From: Fusarium oxysporum f. sp. lycopersici 4287 | Lineage: Eukaryota; Ascomycota; Sordariomycetes; Hypocreales; Nectriaceae | DNA length: 27,665 nt | Assembly: GCF_000149955.1 (NCBI RefSeq) | Contig: NW_017264864.1 | Location: forward strand, 1-27,665 | Direction of reading: 5' to 3' | Shown here: piece by piece, positions 1 to 9,315 of the stretch | How positions within the stretch are numbered: position 1 is the first letter of the stretch | How the letters are laid out: each line of letters begins with the position of its first letter | Position numbers and translations under genes: made by a program | Notes under the pieces: generated by a model | What the model was told of the DNA's origin: nothing | The model's input: only the letters and a program-made list of their open reading frames with translations | The model's database searches: none

Positions 1-657
1 GCAGGATAGGATCACTGGATGCTCTCTGCAGTTCAAGCCGAATATGGAATGTTTGTCCAAGTCGAAAGGCAGATTGCAGGTGCAACAGGTTGGGATGTAC
101 CAAACGCCTTCCGATGAAACTCTCAACAGTCGATTGTCATGGTTCAATTGTTTAACGAAATGCTCAACTTTCTCGTTAAGTAACGTATACACATAAAAAT
201 GAGAAATAAAGAATATGCTAATTAAACGAAACAAACTCTTGTGATTTATTGCCTACATTTTATTGCCGTGAAGCTGTTTGGGTTCTGCCTAAACTTTTAC
301 AATCCAACTATTTAGGGTGGCTCGGCACTCCAGCCACGGGGCTTTAAATCAAAAATGGTAACGTAGCGGTGTGAATGACGTTGATTAGGTTAAGTTGCTA
401 CAGCAGGCCACAAGCCCTGAAGAGGTCCCCTGTAACTATGACTAAGCTATATAGTGGAGTCCCGTGTGATCGGCCCCTGTAGCAGCTCCTCTTCATATCC
501 GTAGGTATCTGAAAAACAACACCAGTTTTCGTACCAAGCGAAACTTCGTAATAGAAAGACAGCCCATTTCCCGTAGCTCGCCTCAGGTTGCGGTGGGGAC
601 GCTTTTGCTGTAGCCGAATGGTCCGCCGCCCACTGCCGGGTCTACCCATTGGTCTAC
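1..657. other. Left flank, no recognisable gene
   Basis: I see no recognisable gene in this stretch. One plus-strand frame is open from the window edge to about base 198 and could be the tail of something outside the window, but I recognise no motif in it. The pentamer TCTAC (653-657) directly precedes the element 1 LTR and would be its target duplication, but the matching copy is lost because the element's other end is missing. Confidence 0.5.
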
Positions 658-836
658 TGTCGCACTGAGCGTGCTTAAAGGGTTAGAGTGAATATGATGA
701 GCAGCAGTAGTGAGTTGATTGGTTCTATCTTCAGTGTGGGGTATTCCATCCCACAGGTTTTACTTTAAATCACCCAGCTTGATTACTAAGGGCTGTTGTT
801 CCTGAGGATCATTGAGACCATGCCCGGCCTGCGACA
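658..836 (-). repeat. 3' LTR of copia element 1
   Basis: This is a 179-bp LTR starting TGTCGCAGG and ending GTGCGACA on the minus strand, so it has the usual TG...CA ends. It matches the solo LTR at 13429-13607 end to end with the same length. Differences concentrate in a block of about 26 bp near 708-733, plus at least one further change. On the element strand it is preceded by the polypurine tract. Confidence 0.9.
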
Positions 837-847
837 CACCCCCCCAG
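837..847 (-). other. Polypurine tract of element 1
   Basis: The minus strand reads CTGGGGGGGTG immediately before the 3' LTR. This is the expected place for the plus-strand DNA primer of a retrotransposon. The same 11 bases abut the 3' LTR of element 3, and a one-base variant abuts that of element 2. Confidence 0.75.
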
Positions 848-850
848 ATT

Positions 851-3800
851 TCAGTCTGTATCAGATGAGATCTGCATATCATCCTGATCGATATCCTCCT
901 CTGAAACGTGTTCTGGATCAATCCGCAGTGAGATATCAACCAGACCCAATTGTTTCACGAAGTGAGAATGCTTTTCTGCTGAAAGAGGTTTTGTGAAGCC
1001 ATCTGCAGGCATGTCTGTTGTTGGAACCCATTGAACTGTAATTTTGCCGTCTCGATGGATCTGTCTTAGCCAAAAATTGTGGATGTCGACGTGTCTTAAC
1101 TTTGATGTTAGTTGTGGTCTCTCTTTCTGGACCAGTCCCACTGTTTGTTGATTGTCACAGAGGATGCGTGGTTGGTGTTCTGGATCGAATTGTATCTGAC
1201 CGAACAGTCGGTATAGAGCTATTGTCTCCCTCGCTGTATGAGACAGCGATAACAGTTCCGCTTCAGTCGTTGACGTGGTTACAGTCTTCTGTTTTGAAGA
1301 CTGCCACATGATTGCCCCGCTAAACAACTTCATGAGATAGCCCTGGGTGGATCTTCGAGTCTCTGGATCATCCGCGAACGATGCGTCGCTTGACTGCTGT
1401 AGTACTTCATCATCGCCTGTCTCTACTGCTGTGGCCTTATCCACAGAGCCCGAGAACTCGATGGCATAGTACCGTGTGGTCTGGAGATATGAGAGAACTC
1501 TGTTCGCATACCGCAGGTGCTCTGGTGAAGGGTTCATAGCGAATTGGCTTAACTGGCTAGCTGCATAGGAGACATCTGGTCTTGTTACTACTGCCGCATA
1601 CAGAACTGATCCTACCTTTTCTTGCATCTCTGTGATCTGTTGTATAGTGGCCTGTCCTTCGAAAGGTTGGGGACGGTACGACGGAATGAGAGGAGTTGTC
1701 GTTCTCATTGATTTGTCGATCCCGAACTTGTTACAAAGTTTGTCGATATATCCATCCTGGCAGATCCAGAGCTTCTTGGCCTTGGTATCTCGAAGGATCC
1801 TGATGTTGAGGAAGGTGATTGCTTCTCCCAAATCCTTAATCCCGTATTTGCCGTTTACTGCTGCTTTGAATTCGTTGACTTGTTGGAGGTAGTCAGATTG
1901 TGCGATGATGAGAAGATCATCGACGTAAAGAAACAAGACAAGATGAGTCTCGTTGTTAATGAGAATGCATGGTTCATCTGGGCATTGTTCAAATCCCAGG
2001 TCTTTGAGGAACCGTACAAGTTCATGGTACCACAGTTTTGGTGACTTGCGCAGACCATAGAGCGCTTTGAGCAGTCTCCAGACCTTTCCTGATTGACCAT
2101 ATCCCGGTGGGCATGTGGTGTAGACCTCCTCGTCCATTTCAGCGTTGACGAAGGCGTTCTTGAAGTCAACTTGGTGACATATCAGCCCAAACGCACAGAC
2201 GAGAGCCATCAGAATCCGGAAGCTTCGATAAGCACCGGTTGCTGCGTAGATATCTTCACCAGAATGGTGCTGAAGATCACCTCTGACACAGATGCGGGCT
2301 TTGTGACGAATGAGATGTCCTGTATCATCCAGTTTGTAGGTAAAGACCCATTTGAGCGGCAGTATCTGTTTGCCTTCTGGACAATCAACTAGTTGAAAGG
2401 ATTTCTTCTCCTTGAGTGAGTTGATCTCGGCGCCTGCAGCTCGTTTGAAGCCTTCTCTCTCAGGGTGCCGTTTTAGTTGATGCCAGAATTCAGGTGGTGG
2501 TAGCAGGTCCCTCCGATGGATTCGGATTGACCGTGCAGCTGCGAAGGCGTGGGCGATCTGATGTCCCAGCTTCGCGCGTTCCAGTCGTAGAGCGTATGCC
2601 TGTCTTCGTGCTCGCTTCTGAACTCGATGTAGGGTGGAGCGCGGTTTGAGTGTTTCGATTGCATCCTGACCTTTCTGAGACAGTTTGATGTTTCTCCCAG
2701 AAGTTGTCCGAAGGTTCTGGAGCACCTCGGCGTCCGTTGTTCCTTCCTTTCTGGGCGCCTCTTCTCCTGCCATATTTGTCCGAGGATGCGATGATGCTTG
2801 ATGGAGAGCTGCTTGATTCGGGGGCCGCAACACGTCTGGCTGTTCAACCTGTATTTCCCCTGCTGTTGCTCGTTCAGGTGAGCTTTGTGGTGTGAGAAGC
2901 AACCCTAGTGGAGGTGGCTCTACTTCTGTTTGGATCGAAACAGGAACTGATGTTGCTATATCCTCCGTGATAGGCAATGGCTCAACATCTTCTTCGTCCA
3001 GATCAACTTCGTTGACCGTAATGGCGAGAGCCTGTCCTGATTCAGGACGAGTTGTGGCAAGCTGTGGATCGTACATGACTTTCTCGTCAATTTGAACATC
3101 ACGAGATACAATAACACGATCGAGGTGTGGAATCCAAACTTTGTGGATATTAGTTGCGTCGAATCCGACAAGCCATCCCGTGAGCGCGTTTTCTTGTAGT
3201 TTCGCTCTGGCCGGACGAGCTTTCTTGTTCTTGATCAATACATAGGCGAGAGAGCCAATGATTTTGAGATGTGAGAGGTTCGGCTTTCTGCCATGAACCA
3301 TCTCAAACGGAGTTTGCCATTGTTTTCGTTGAACCGGGATGCGATTGAGGAGGCGGGTAGCATGAGCAACGATGTAGGGCCAGAGTTTCTGAGGTAGATT
3401 TCCCTGTATTCGAAGCTTGCGAGCGATAGTCATGATCACCCCCCCAGAACGTTCGGCAGGACCGTTCTGATCTGGCGTATCTGGTGGAGATGGATTGAAG
3501 ATGATTCCTTTCATTGTAATGAAATGCTTCCATTTCTTACCCAGACCTTTCTCGCCATCTGATCGGATGTACCGCGTAGTGAAACCCCAGTTGTCGTTTG
3601 TAATGGCGAGAAACTCTTGCGTAGCCGACAGGAGTTCCTCTTGAGCCTTGTTCGGGAGATTGAAGGATACGTGGTAAGCCGAGTGGTCGCAATAAAAGTG
3701 AGCGACCCAGGAGTCGGCGTTGAAGGCTTCCTCCATATCGACAAGGTCGAGATGTATCCTTTCAAAAGGGTAGGTTCCCCTCCAGGTTGGTACACGTGAG

Positions 3801-4119
3801 ATTTGCTGGTGCGCCTGTCCGAGTTGGCATTCGGGACAAAGCTCAGATTTTCGTTCAAAGTCGTGAGTGCCAAGTGCGACTCCTTCGACTACTTGAGGCA
3901 CGTGTTCGAGAGCTTCCTTACGGATATGGCCAAGCCTTGCGTGCCAGATATCCATAGATGCTATTGCCACTTGAGGTGTTCTCGACTTGGTCGCCATTGC
4001 AAATGACTTCACAGCCTCTTGGTGCGACTTTGCCTTGAAGACAGCGTCCTTCATGCAAGGTTCGACCACTCGGAAAGCACCATACTTTGTTGCCTTGAAG
4101 GCATTTGATCCATCCGAAT
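851..4119 (-). pseudogene. Copia pol polyprotein (integrase-RT-RNase H), 5'-truncated
   Basis: The open frame runs 4147-851 (1098 codons), but its first nine codons, including the ATG, come from antisense reading of the element 2 LTR. Native sequence begins at residue 10 or 11. Residues here count from that ATG. The integrase zinc site is H69, H74, C104, C107. The integrase core has D134 (LDLV), D197 (SDGE) and E232 (AERSGG). The reverse transcriptase has YVDD at 741-744. RNase H follows, with SDASFAD, TTEAELL and CDNQQT motifs. The C-terminus ends just before the polypurine tract. There is no internal stop or frameshift, so truncation came late or recently. Gag and protease are absent, so the copy cannot be autonomous. 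Its motifs diverge from elements 2 and 3, so it belongs to a different copia lineage. Confidence 0.92.
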
Positions 4120-4326
4120 TGTTGAATGTTGGAGGGTTCACCCTCAACTTCAGGATTAAGGTTCAGGATTAAAGGTTTGACGCCCTAAACTTAGATCGTA
4201 GGACTTTCATCTAGGACTTTCTAGGACTCAAGTCCTAGAAGGAACCAGTCAAAGATATAAGGTCTCAATGGTCCTTCGATTGCGAAAGAATCAAGAAATA
4301 TACACGATTCACCTTAATATCTGACA
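4120..4326 (+). repeat. 5' LTR of element 2
   Basis: The 207-bp LTR begins TGTTGAATG and ends ATATCTGACA. It contains a palindrome with 8-bp arms, CTAGGACT-CA-AGTCCTAG, and a TATA-like GATATAAGG at about 4254-4262 that could be the promoter core. In antisense, its first bases supply the artificial ATG and nine codons at the head of the truncated element 1 frame. Confidence 0.93.
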
Positions 4327-4343
4327 ATTAAGAGTCTCATTGC
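4327..4343 (+). other. Primer-binding site, half tRNA-Lys(CUU) type
   Basis: Immediately after the LTR-terminal CA, the sequence ATTAAGAGTCTCATTGC is complementary to the anticodon arm of a tRNA. The implied tRNA strand has stem GAGA, loop CTCTTAA (anticodon CTT, Lys) and a terminal T at position 39. Element 3 has the same first 13 bases. Drosophila copia is primed in this way by a 39-nt initiator tRNA-Met fragment. The Lys assignment rests on the loop sequence, not on a match to this organism's own tRNA. Confidence 0.7.
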
Positions 4344-4401
4344 CTCAACCATTTTTATTTTTATTTTTCAATACCTTGAAGAACCCTCTTTCTCATACAT
4401 A

Positions 4402-5607
4402 ATGTCCCTATCCAAGCCCCAAAAGGAAGGTCTTACGGCTACCCTCTCTAAGCCTGAGGACTTCCTCAACTGGGAGCATGAATTCCTCCTTCAGGCCCAT
4501 CGTCTTGGTCTTCAGCAGCACCTCAAAAGCAAGACATTCCTCGGAGACGAACCAGCTATCCCGGATATAAGAAAACGCAGATATACGAAGACCGCTACAG
4601 CCCAACGAACAATCCGGTCTCATACTGCCGAATCTCAAGACGGCGCCCCAGACGACATTCAGGAAACGGCAAATGGAACATGGTCTATCTCTGACCTTAC
4701 AGACCAAGGCCAGAAGATCTTCCAGCAGGATTTAACCTTTTATCAGCTACAAGAGAAGGTTTTCGAAAAACAGAAAAACGCTCTTGGAACCCTTCAGGAC
4801 TGGGTTATCCGTACGGTCTCCCCAAGCTTGATTCAAACCTGCTGTCAGTCACACGAATCAATATACGAATGGCACTGGAACCTTCGTGCCCGGTGTGGAA
4901 GGACCGAGGAAGATGAAACGAAGGATGCCAGAAATAGGTATCTTACATTACTAAGAACTGCCCCAAAGACGGTCAGCCAAGCAGCATTCAAGTGGCTAGA
5001 TCAATGGGAAGAGGCAATGGCGAAAGGGCGACAACGAGAGGTCCCTGAAACGCTCCACAACAGTGCATGGGCCTGGGACTTCTTCAGTGTCACCACACAC
5101 ATCTTGCCCAGCTGGACTGCCTCATACAAAATCTCTTCAAAGACTCTATTGCAAAATAGGGCCCTCTCATACCGAGATGTAGGGAACGCCTTCCGAAATG
5201 AGCTCCAAGATGCAGAAGCCACGAAGGGCCGAGTGGCCCGCGGTGCGTTTTCTGCGAGCTATGCTGGGGAGGACCCCCAGGATGATGAAGGGGACGCCCG
5301 CATCATTGAAGGCCAGTACCCATTTTCGAAGAAGGGAGAAAGAAAACGCCAGAGGTCTCCTGAGAAGAGACAGGAATGCCCGGCGTGTGGGTTATCCCAC
5401 GAACTTGCGAAATGCTTCTATGTCTTTCCAAATCAGGCATGGAAGGGATTCAAGCCCCGAGAGAAGATCCAAAAGAAGGTGAAAGAAGCTCTCGAGGAAG
5501 ACTCAGACCTGGAGGCCAAGGTAAAAGCCCTCACTCGGAAGAAGGCCAGGACCACAAAAGACAGAACCTTGATGCAGCCAACAAAGGAAGAAAACTCAGA
5601 CCAATGA
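4402..5607 (+). CDS. gag: Copia Gag (element 2)
   Basis: This 401-residue structural protein should form the virus-like particle and bind the element RNA. The ATG at 4402 follows the LTR and primer site and is the first long frame after them. The N-terminal part has the W-x-x-E-F pattern also seen in the element 3 Gag near its start (WEHEF here, WSNEF there). A zinc knuckle lies at C326-C338 with spacing CX2CX3HX4C, one residue shorter than the retroviral CX2CX4HX4C, followed by a FYVFP segment that element 3 matches with WYLFP. The C-terminus is highly basic and charged. The frame ends in a UGA (5605-5607), after which pol continues in the same frame. Confidence 0.9.
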   Translation: MSLSKPQKEGLTATLSKPEDFLNWEHEFLLQAHRLGLQQHLKSKTFLGDEPAIPDIRKRRYTKTATAQRTIRSHTAESQDGAPDDIQETANGTWSISDLTDQGQKIFQQDLTFYQLQEKVFEKQKNALGTLQDWVIRTVSPSLIQTCCQSHESIYEWHWNLRARCGRTEEDETKDARNRYLTLLRTAPKTVSQAAFKWLDQWEEAMAKGRQREVPETLHNSAWAWDFFSVTTHILPSWTASYKISSKTLLQNRALSYRDVGNAFRNELQDAEATKGRVARGAFSASYAGEDPQDDEGDARIIEGQYPFSKKGERKRQRSPEKRQECPACGLSHELAKCFYVFPNQAWKGFKPREKIQKKVKEALEEDSDLEAKVKALTRKKARTTKDRTLMQPTKEENSDQ

Positions 5608-5613
5608 CTGTAC
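5602..5613 (+). promoter_or_regulatory. Gag-pol UGA readthrough site (element 2)
   Basis: Gag ends CAA-UGA-CUG and the same frame then stays open to 9096. The context UGA-CUN resembles the known leaky UGA-CUA readthrough contexts. No ATG occurs in frame between the UGA and the protease Asp at residue 3 of the downstream frame; the first Met lies past the protease motif. Independent initiation of pol would therefore lose the protease active site. Element 3 has the same arrangement, which argues against a random nonsense mutation. Confidence 0.75.
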
Positions 5614-8600
5614 GGCCGACCAGTCGCCGAAATCAAGACCGCCTTTGCAGCCCAAAGGGATAACTATCCCTTACGGAACTCCGTGATCCTCGACCCCGGA
5701 GCTACTATCTCAATCACAAACAGTGCCAACAGACTAGCGAGATTCCAGCAGGCTATTCCAGGCGACTTCATCTGGGCAGGAGACCGAAAACTACCCATCT
5801 TAGGCTACGGAACCATGACCATCAGGCTCACAGGAACTCGAGTCCTAATGCTTGAAGATGTAGCCTATTGCCCTCGGCTCCTTACGACCCTAGTCTCCCT
5901 ACGTCAACTACGAAAGAAAGGCTTCTATTGGGATAATAGGCGTAACCCAACGACCCTCCGACGACTCGACCGAACGATTGCATGCACAATCCATGACCTA
6001 TACGGCCAGTATGTCGTCGAATACCAGTCAGAAAGCTTCCCAAAAGCAGCCTTTGCAGCCCACAGATTCAGCTCTCACACAAAGAGAGCCCCTTTGACGG
6101 GAGAAGCTATCCGATGGCACAGTCGCCTAGGGCACCCGGGACCACAAGCTCTGGAACATCTTATCTCGGCCTCTCAAGGGGTGCGAATACGAGGACCAGC
6201 CACTGTTGAATGCGACGCCTGTGGCATATCGAAGATCAAGAGACAAATCAGACGAGCCCCAAGACAATCCGATCAGAAGGCCGGCGAGCGTATCGCTATT
6301 GACTTCCATGACTACCAAGAAGGCATAGGCGGCTATACCTCACAGATGTTGTTAACCTGCCGAGCTACGGGTTACATCTGGGATTACTACCTCACAGCCC
6401 GGACGACAGAAGCTGTTATCACCGCTTTCAAATCCTTCCTAAGTCATCTGGAAGTCCAACACGGCCTCAAGGTCAAAGTCATCGAATGCGATAACGAGAT
6501 CACGGAGATCAAGCCGAAAATCGGAGACTTCCTGAGGAATAGAGCTATCATCATCGAGCCCTCGGCCCCATACACACAAGCCCAGAATGGGGGTGCCGAA
6601 CGCTCAGGGGGTGTAGTCAAGGACAAGGAAAGGGCTATGCGAACAGGCGCAAAGCTTCCTCACCAGCTGTGGCCAGAAATTGGAAGGACAGCAGTTTATC
6701 TGTACAACCGAACGCCGAACTACGCATCAGGCTGGAAAACGCCATATGATCAACTGCATACAGCATCAGCCAAAGCAGCAGGGATTCCACAGCCGAAGAA
6801 ACAGCCGGATCAAACACACCTACGGGCATTTGGCTGCAAGGCCTATGCAATGACCTCAGATGCCCAGCAGAAGGTCAATCGCAAGATGCGGCTTAAGCCC
6901 AAAGGTTGGATCGGCTTCCTAGTGGGATATAGGTCCTCAAATATCTATAGGATCTGGATCCCCACGATCAACCGGATAGTCAATACTCGAGACGTCATAT
7001 TTAATGAAGACGAAGGCTGCAACGGAGACTGGGAAAGCTTCAAAGATGAACTACTCGAAGCTGACCTAGAAGAAGTTGCCAAGTTCGTACAAGGATCCTC
7101 CCTGCCGGAACAAGACGACAACGAACAAGCCGAACAGGTTGAAGACTGTATTGAAGTGGTCCTTCCAACAACCACCCTAGCAGACGAAAGCAGCCCTATT
7201 ACAGACGAAACAGAAGACTGCATCGTGGCGACTGCCCTAGAAAACGGCCTTAAACAGTCAGAAGACTCTGATATCCTTCTAACACCTCCAGTCACACCAC
7301 TGTCAGCGCTACTAGCGCACAGCTCCAGGGTCTTATCAGACGAAGGAAACAAAACAGTCTCGTGGCAAGCAGCCTTCCTAGCCGGAACAAAGTCCCCTCT
7401 CCAGACCTCAATTGAACGGAAGCTCCGACAAGGGGTGAAAATGCATCGAAACTCTCTACCGCCGCCCCCGACGAAACATCAAGACCTAAAGCATCACCCT
7501 TTTGGAATGCTCTTTCAAGAGGCTGAAGAAAGCCACCTTCAGAGTCACAAGGAAATGAGGTCCTGGACTGAGATTCGAAAGAAAGACGCTTGCGCCGTTG
7601 ACCAACAAGTCCTTGGCTGTATGTGGGTATACGTTTACAAGTTCGATAAACACGGCCGATTTCAGAAATGCAAGGCACGGCTAGTGGTCAGAGGAGACCA
7701 ACAAGCTAAGGGAAGGTTGCAAGAAACATATGCAGCTACCCTAGCCGGAAGGTCTTTCCGGACCCTGATAGCCATTGCGGCCAGATTTGACCTAGAGATG
7801 GTCCAATACGATGTGGTCAACGCCTTCGTAAACGCCCCAATTGACCAGGATATTTTCATGCACATGGCCCCGGGGTATAAGAAAACAGCAACTATCCTGA
7901 AGCTCAACAAGGCCCTGTACGGACTACGAGCCTCTCCCTTGCTATGGCAGAAAGAACTCTCGAAGACCCTCCTAGAGTTAGGCTACACACAGATTCCTCA
8001 CGAACCTTGTTGTTTCAAGAAGGAAGGAGTCCTCTTCTTCTTTTACGTTGACGATGTTATCATCGCTTACAGGAAGGCCCGGAAAGACAAGGCCGATGAA
8101 TTGACTAGACAGCTTGGATCAAAATACAAACTAACAGGCGGAGACCCCGTGCAATGGTTCCTAGGAATGGAAGTCATACGGGACCGACCTGCAAGGAAGA
8201 TTTGGCTATCTCAAACAGCCTACATTGACAAAATCGCAAATCTAGCTAACAAGGGAACATCTACAGTACCAATGACTCAAACAGAGCTACGACCTCAAAC
8301 AGGACTAGCAACCCCGGCAGAACTTCAACGATATCAACGTAAAGTCGGCTCGATCCTCTATATCGCCGTTAACACCCGGCCTGACATAGCTTTCGCCGCC
8401 TCCAGGCTGGCCCGATTTCTTGTCAACCCTGGCCAAGAACACCAAGACGCCGCCGACCGCGTTATCCACTACCTCTCACACACAAGGCACCGAGCCCTAC
8501 GATTCGGAGGGCCCGGAGGTCTTACAGTTGCTAGTGACGCTTCTTTTGCCGATAACACCCTTGATCGGAAAAGCTCCCAAGCGTACACTATCCGACTATT

Positions 8601-9096
8601 CGACGGGTTGATCGGCTGGAGAGCTAGCAAGCAGGACACAGTCACCACATCCACAACAGAGGCAGAGCTCCTAGCCCTGGCACAGGCTGCTAAGGAATCC
8701 CTCTATGTGAGTCGGCTGTTGAAAGAGCTTACAGTTCAGATGGATGATCCGACTATCCGTATCGACTGCGACAATACTCAAACTATCAACCTTGTGACCG
8801 CCGAAATCGCTACTTTGAAGACTAAGTTGCGGCACGTGGATATTCACAACCACTGGCTGAGACAGGAGGTCCAAGAAGGGAGAATTCAAGTCAAATACAC
8901 CAAATCAACGGATATGATCGCAGACGGATTAACAAAGGCCCTGCCGGCAGGCAGATGGAACCGCTTCCTCTATCAACTTGGCCTGGAAGATATTCAGGAA
9001 AGACAGCAGCAGAGCCGGAAGCAAGAAGGAATAGAAGCAAGGCTCCAGAGGATAGAAGACTGCCTAGGAAATGCAGGCTCAACTGGGACCTATTGA
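5608..9096 (+). CDS. pol: Copia Pol: protease, integrase, RT, RNase H (element 2)
   Basis: This frame follows the gag UGA directly and is likely made only as a Gag-Pol fusion. Residues here count from the GTG at 5683. The protease motif is LDPGAT with Asp at residue 4; a Pro replaces the usual Ser/Thr of D-S/T-G, which may impair the enzyme. The integrase zinc site is H146, H151, C177, C180. The integrase core is D207, D270, E306. The reverse transcriptase catalytic YVDD is at 788-791. RNase H begins around D952 (SDASFAD) and contains TTEAELLAL and CDNTQT. The frame has 1137 codons with no stops. The stop codon lies two bases before the polypurine tract. The protein is clearly related to that of element 3. 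Confidence 0.93.
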   Translation: MYGRPVAEIKTAFAAQRDNYPLRNSVILDPGATISITNSANRLARFQQAIPGDFIWAGDRKLPILGYGTMTIRLTGTRVLMLEDVAYCPRLLTTLVSLRQLRKKGFYWDNRRNPTTLRRLDRTIACTIHDLYGQYVVEYQSESFPKAAFAAHRFSSHTKRAPLTGEAIRWHSRLGHPGPQALEHLISASQGVRIRGPATVECDACGISKIKRQIRRAPRQSDQKAGERIAIDFHDYQEGIGGYTSQMLLTCRATGYIWDYYLTARTTEAVITAFKSFLSHLEVQHGLKVKVIECDNEITEIKPKIGDFLRNRAIIIEPSAPYTQAQNGGAERSGGVVKDKERAMRTGAKLPHQLWPEIGRTAVYLYNRTPNYASGWKTPYDQLHTASAKAAGIPQPKKQPDQTHLRAFGCKAYAMTSDAQQKVNRKMRLKPKGWIGFLVGYRSSNIYRIWIPTINRIVNTRDVIFNEDEGCNGDWESFKDELLEADLEEVAKFVQGSSLPEQDDNEQAEQVEDCIEVVLPTTTLADESSPITDETEDCIVATALENGLKQSEDSDILLTPPVTPLSALLAHSSRVLSDEGNKTVSWQAAFLAGTKSPLQTSIERKLRQGVKMHRNSLPPPPTKHQDLKHHPFGMLFQEAEESHLQSHKEMRSWTEIRKKDACAVDQQVLGCMWVYVYKFDKHGRFQKCKARLVVRGDQQAKGRLQETYAATLAGRSFRTLIAIAARFDLEMVQYDVVNAFVNAPIDQDIFMHMAPGYKKTATILKLNKALYGLRASPLLWQKELSKTLLELGYTQIPHEPCCFKKEGVLFFFYVDDVIIAYRKARKDKADELTRQLGSKYKLTGGDPVQWFLGMEVIRDRPARKIWLSQTAYIDKIANLANKGTSTVPMTQTELRPQTGLATPAELQRYQRKVGSILYIAVNTRPDIAFAASRLARFLVNPGQEHQDAADRVIHYLSHTRHRALRFGGPGGLTVASDASFADNTLDRKSSQAYTIRLFDGLIGWRASKQDTVTTSTTEAELLALAQAAKESLYVSRLLKELTVQMDDPTIRIDCDNTQTINLVTAEIATLKTKLRHVDIHNHWLRQEVQEGRIQVKYTKSTDMIADGLTKALPAGRWNRFLYQLGLEDIQERQQQSRKQEGIEARLQRIEDCLGNAGSTGTY

Positions 9097-9098
9097 GC

Positions 9099-9109
9099 CT
9101 GAGGGGGTG
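9099..9109 (+). other. Polypurine tract of element 2
   Basis: CTGAGGGGGTG abuts the 3' LTR start at 9110. It is a one-base variant of the tract in elements 1 and 3. The pol stop codon is only two bases upstream. Confidence 0.75.
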
Positions 9110-9315
9110 TGTTGAATGTTGGAGGGTTCACCCTCAACTTCAGGATTAAGGTTCAGGATTAAAGTTTGACGCCCTAAACTTAGATCGTAGGACTTTCATC
9201 TCGGACTTTCTAGGACTCAAGTCCTAGAAGGAACCAGTCAAAGATATAAGGTCTCAATGGTCCTTCGATTGCGAAAGGATCAAGAAATATACACGATTCA
9301 CCTTAATATCTGACA
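9110..9315 (+). repeat. 3' LTR of element 2
   Basis: The 206-bp direct repeat matches 4120-4326, differing by one single-base deletion, one A/C change and one A/G change. It ends TGACA and is followed by AAAAG, which does not match the CGAAT before the 5' LTR. Confidence 0.95.

Larger units (their letters stand above)
658..4119 (-). mobile_element. Ty1/copia element 1, 5'-truncated
   Basis: This is a copia-type LTR retrotransposon read on the minus strand. It retains its 3' LTR (658-836), the polypurine tract (837-847) and most of pol. Gag, protease, primer-binding site and 5' LTR are absent. The break is exactly at 4120, where the 5' LTR of element 2 begins. The missing half is not recognisable beyond the far LTR of element 2 (after 9315), so simple nesting does not explain the structure; a deletion or inter-element recombination is more likely. 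A solo LTR of the same family lies at 13429-13607. Confidence 0.9.
4120..9315 (+). mobile_element. Ty1/copia element 2, full length
   Basis: This complete 5196-bp LTR retrotransposon has LTRs of 207 and 206 bp, a primer-binding site, gag, pol in the order protease-integrase-RT-RNase H, and a polypurine tract. The LTRs differ by two substitutions and one single-base indel, so by LTR divergence it is a young copy. The bases flanking it do not match: CGAAT lies on the left and AAAAG on the right, where copia insertion normally leaves a 5-bp duplication. The left flank is element 1 pol; the right flank is unrelated sequence. Confidence 0.95.

Noticed and set aside
5605..5630. Small hairpin GACTG/CAGTC over the element 2 stop as a readthrough stimulator
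   Set aside because: The stem is only five base pairs, includes the stop codon itself, and I saw no equivalent in element 3.
5683..5685. GTG at 5683 as the true start of element 2 pol
   Set aside because: It is simply where an alternative-start rule falls. The frame is open back to the UGA at 5605, and conserved residues (YPLR) lie upstream of the GTG.
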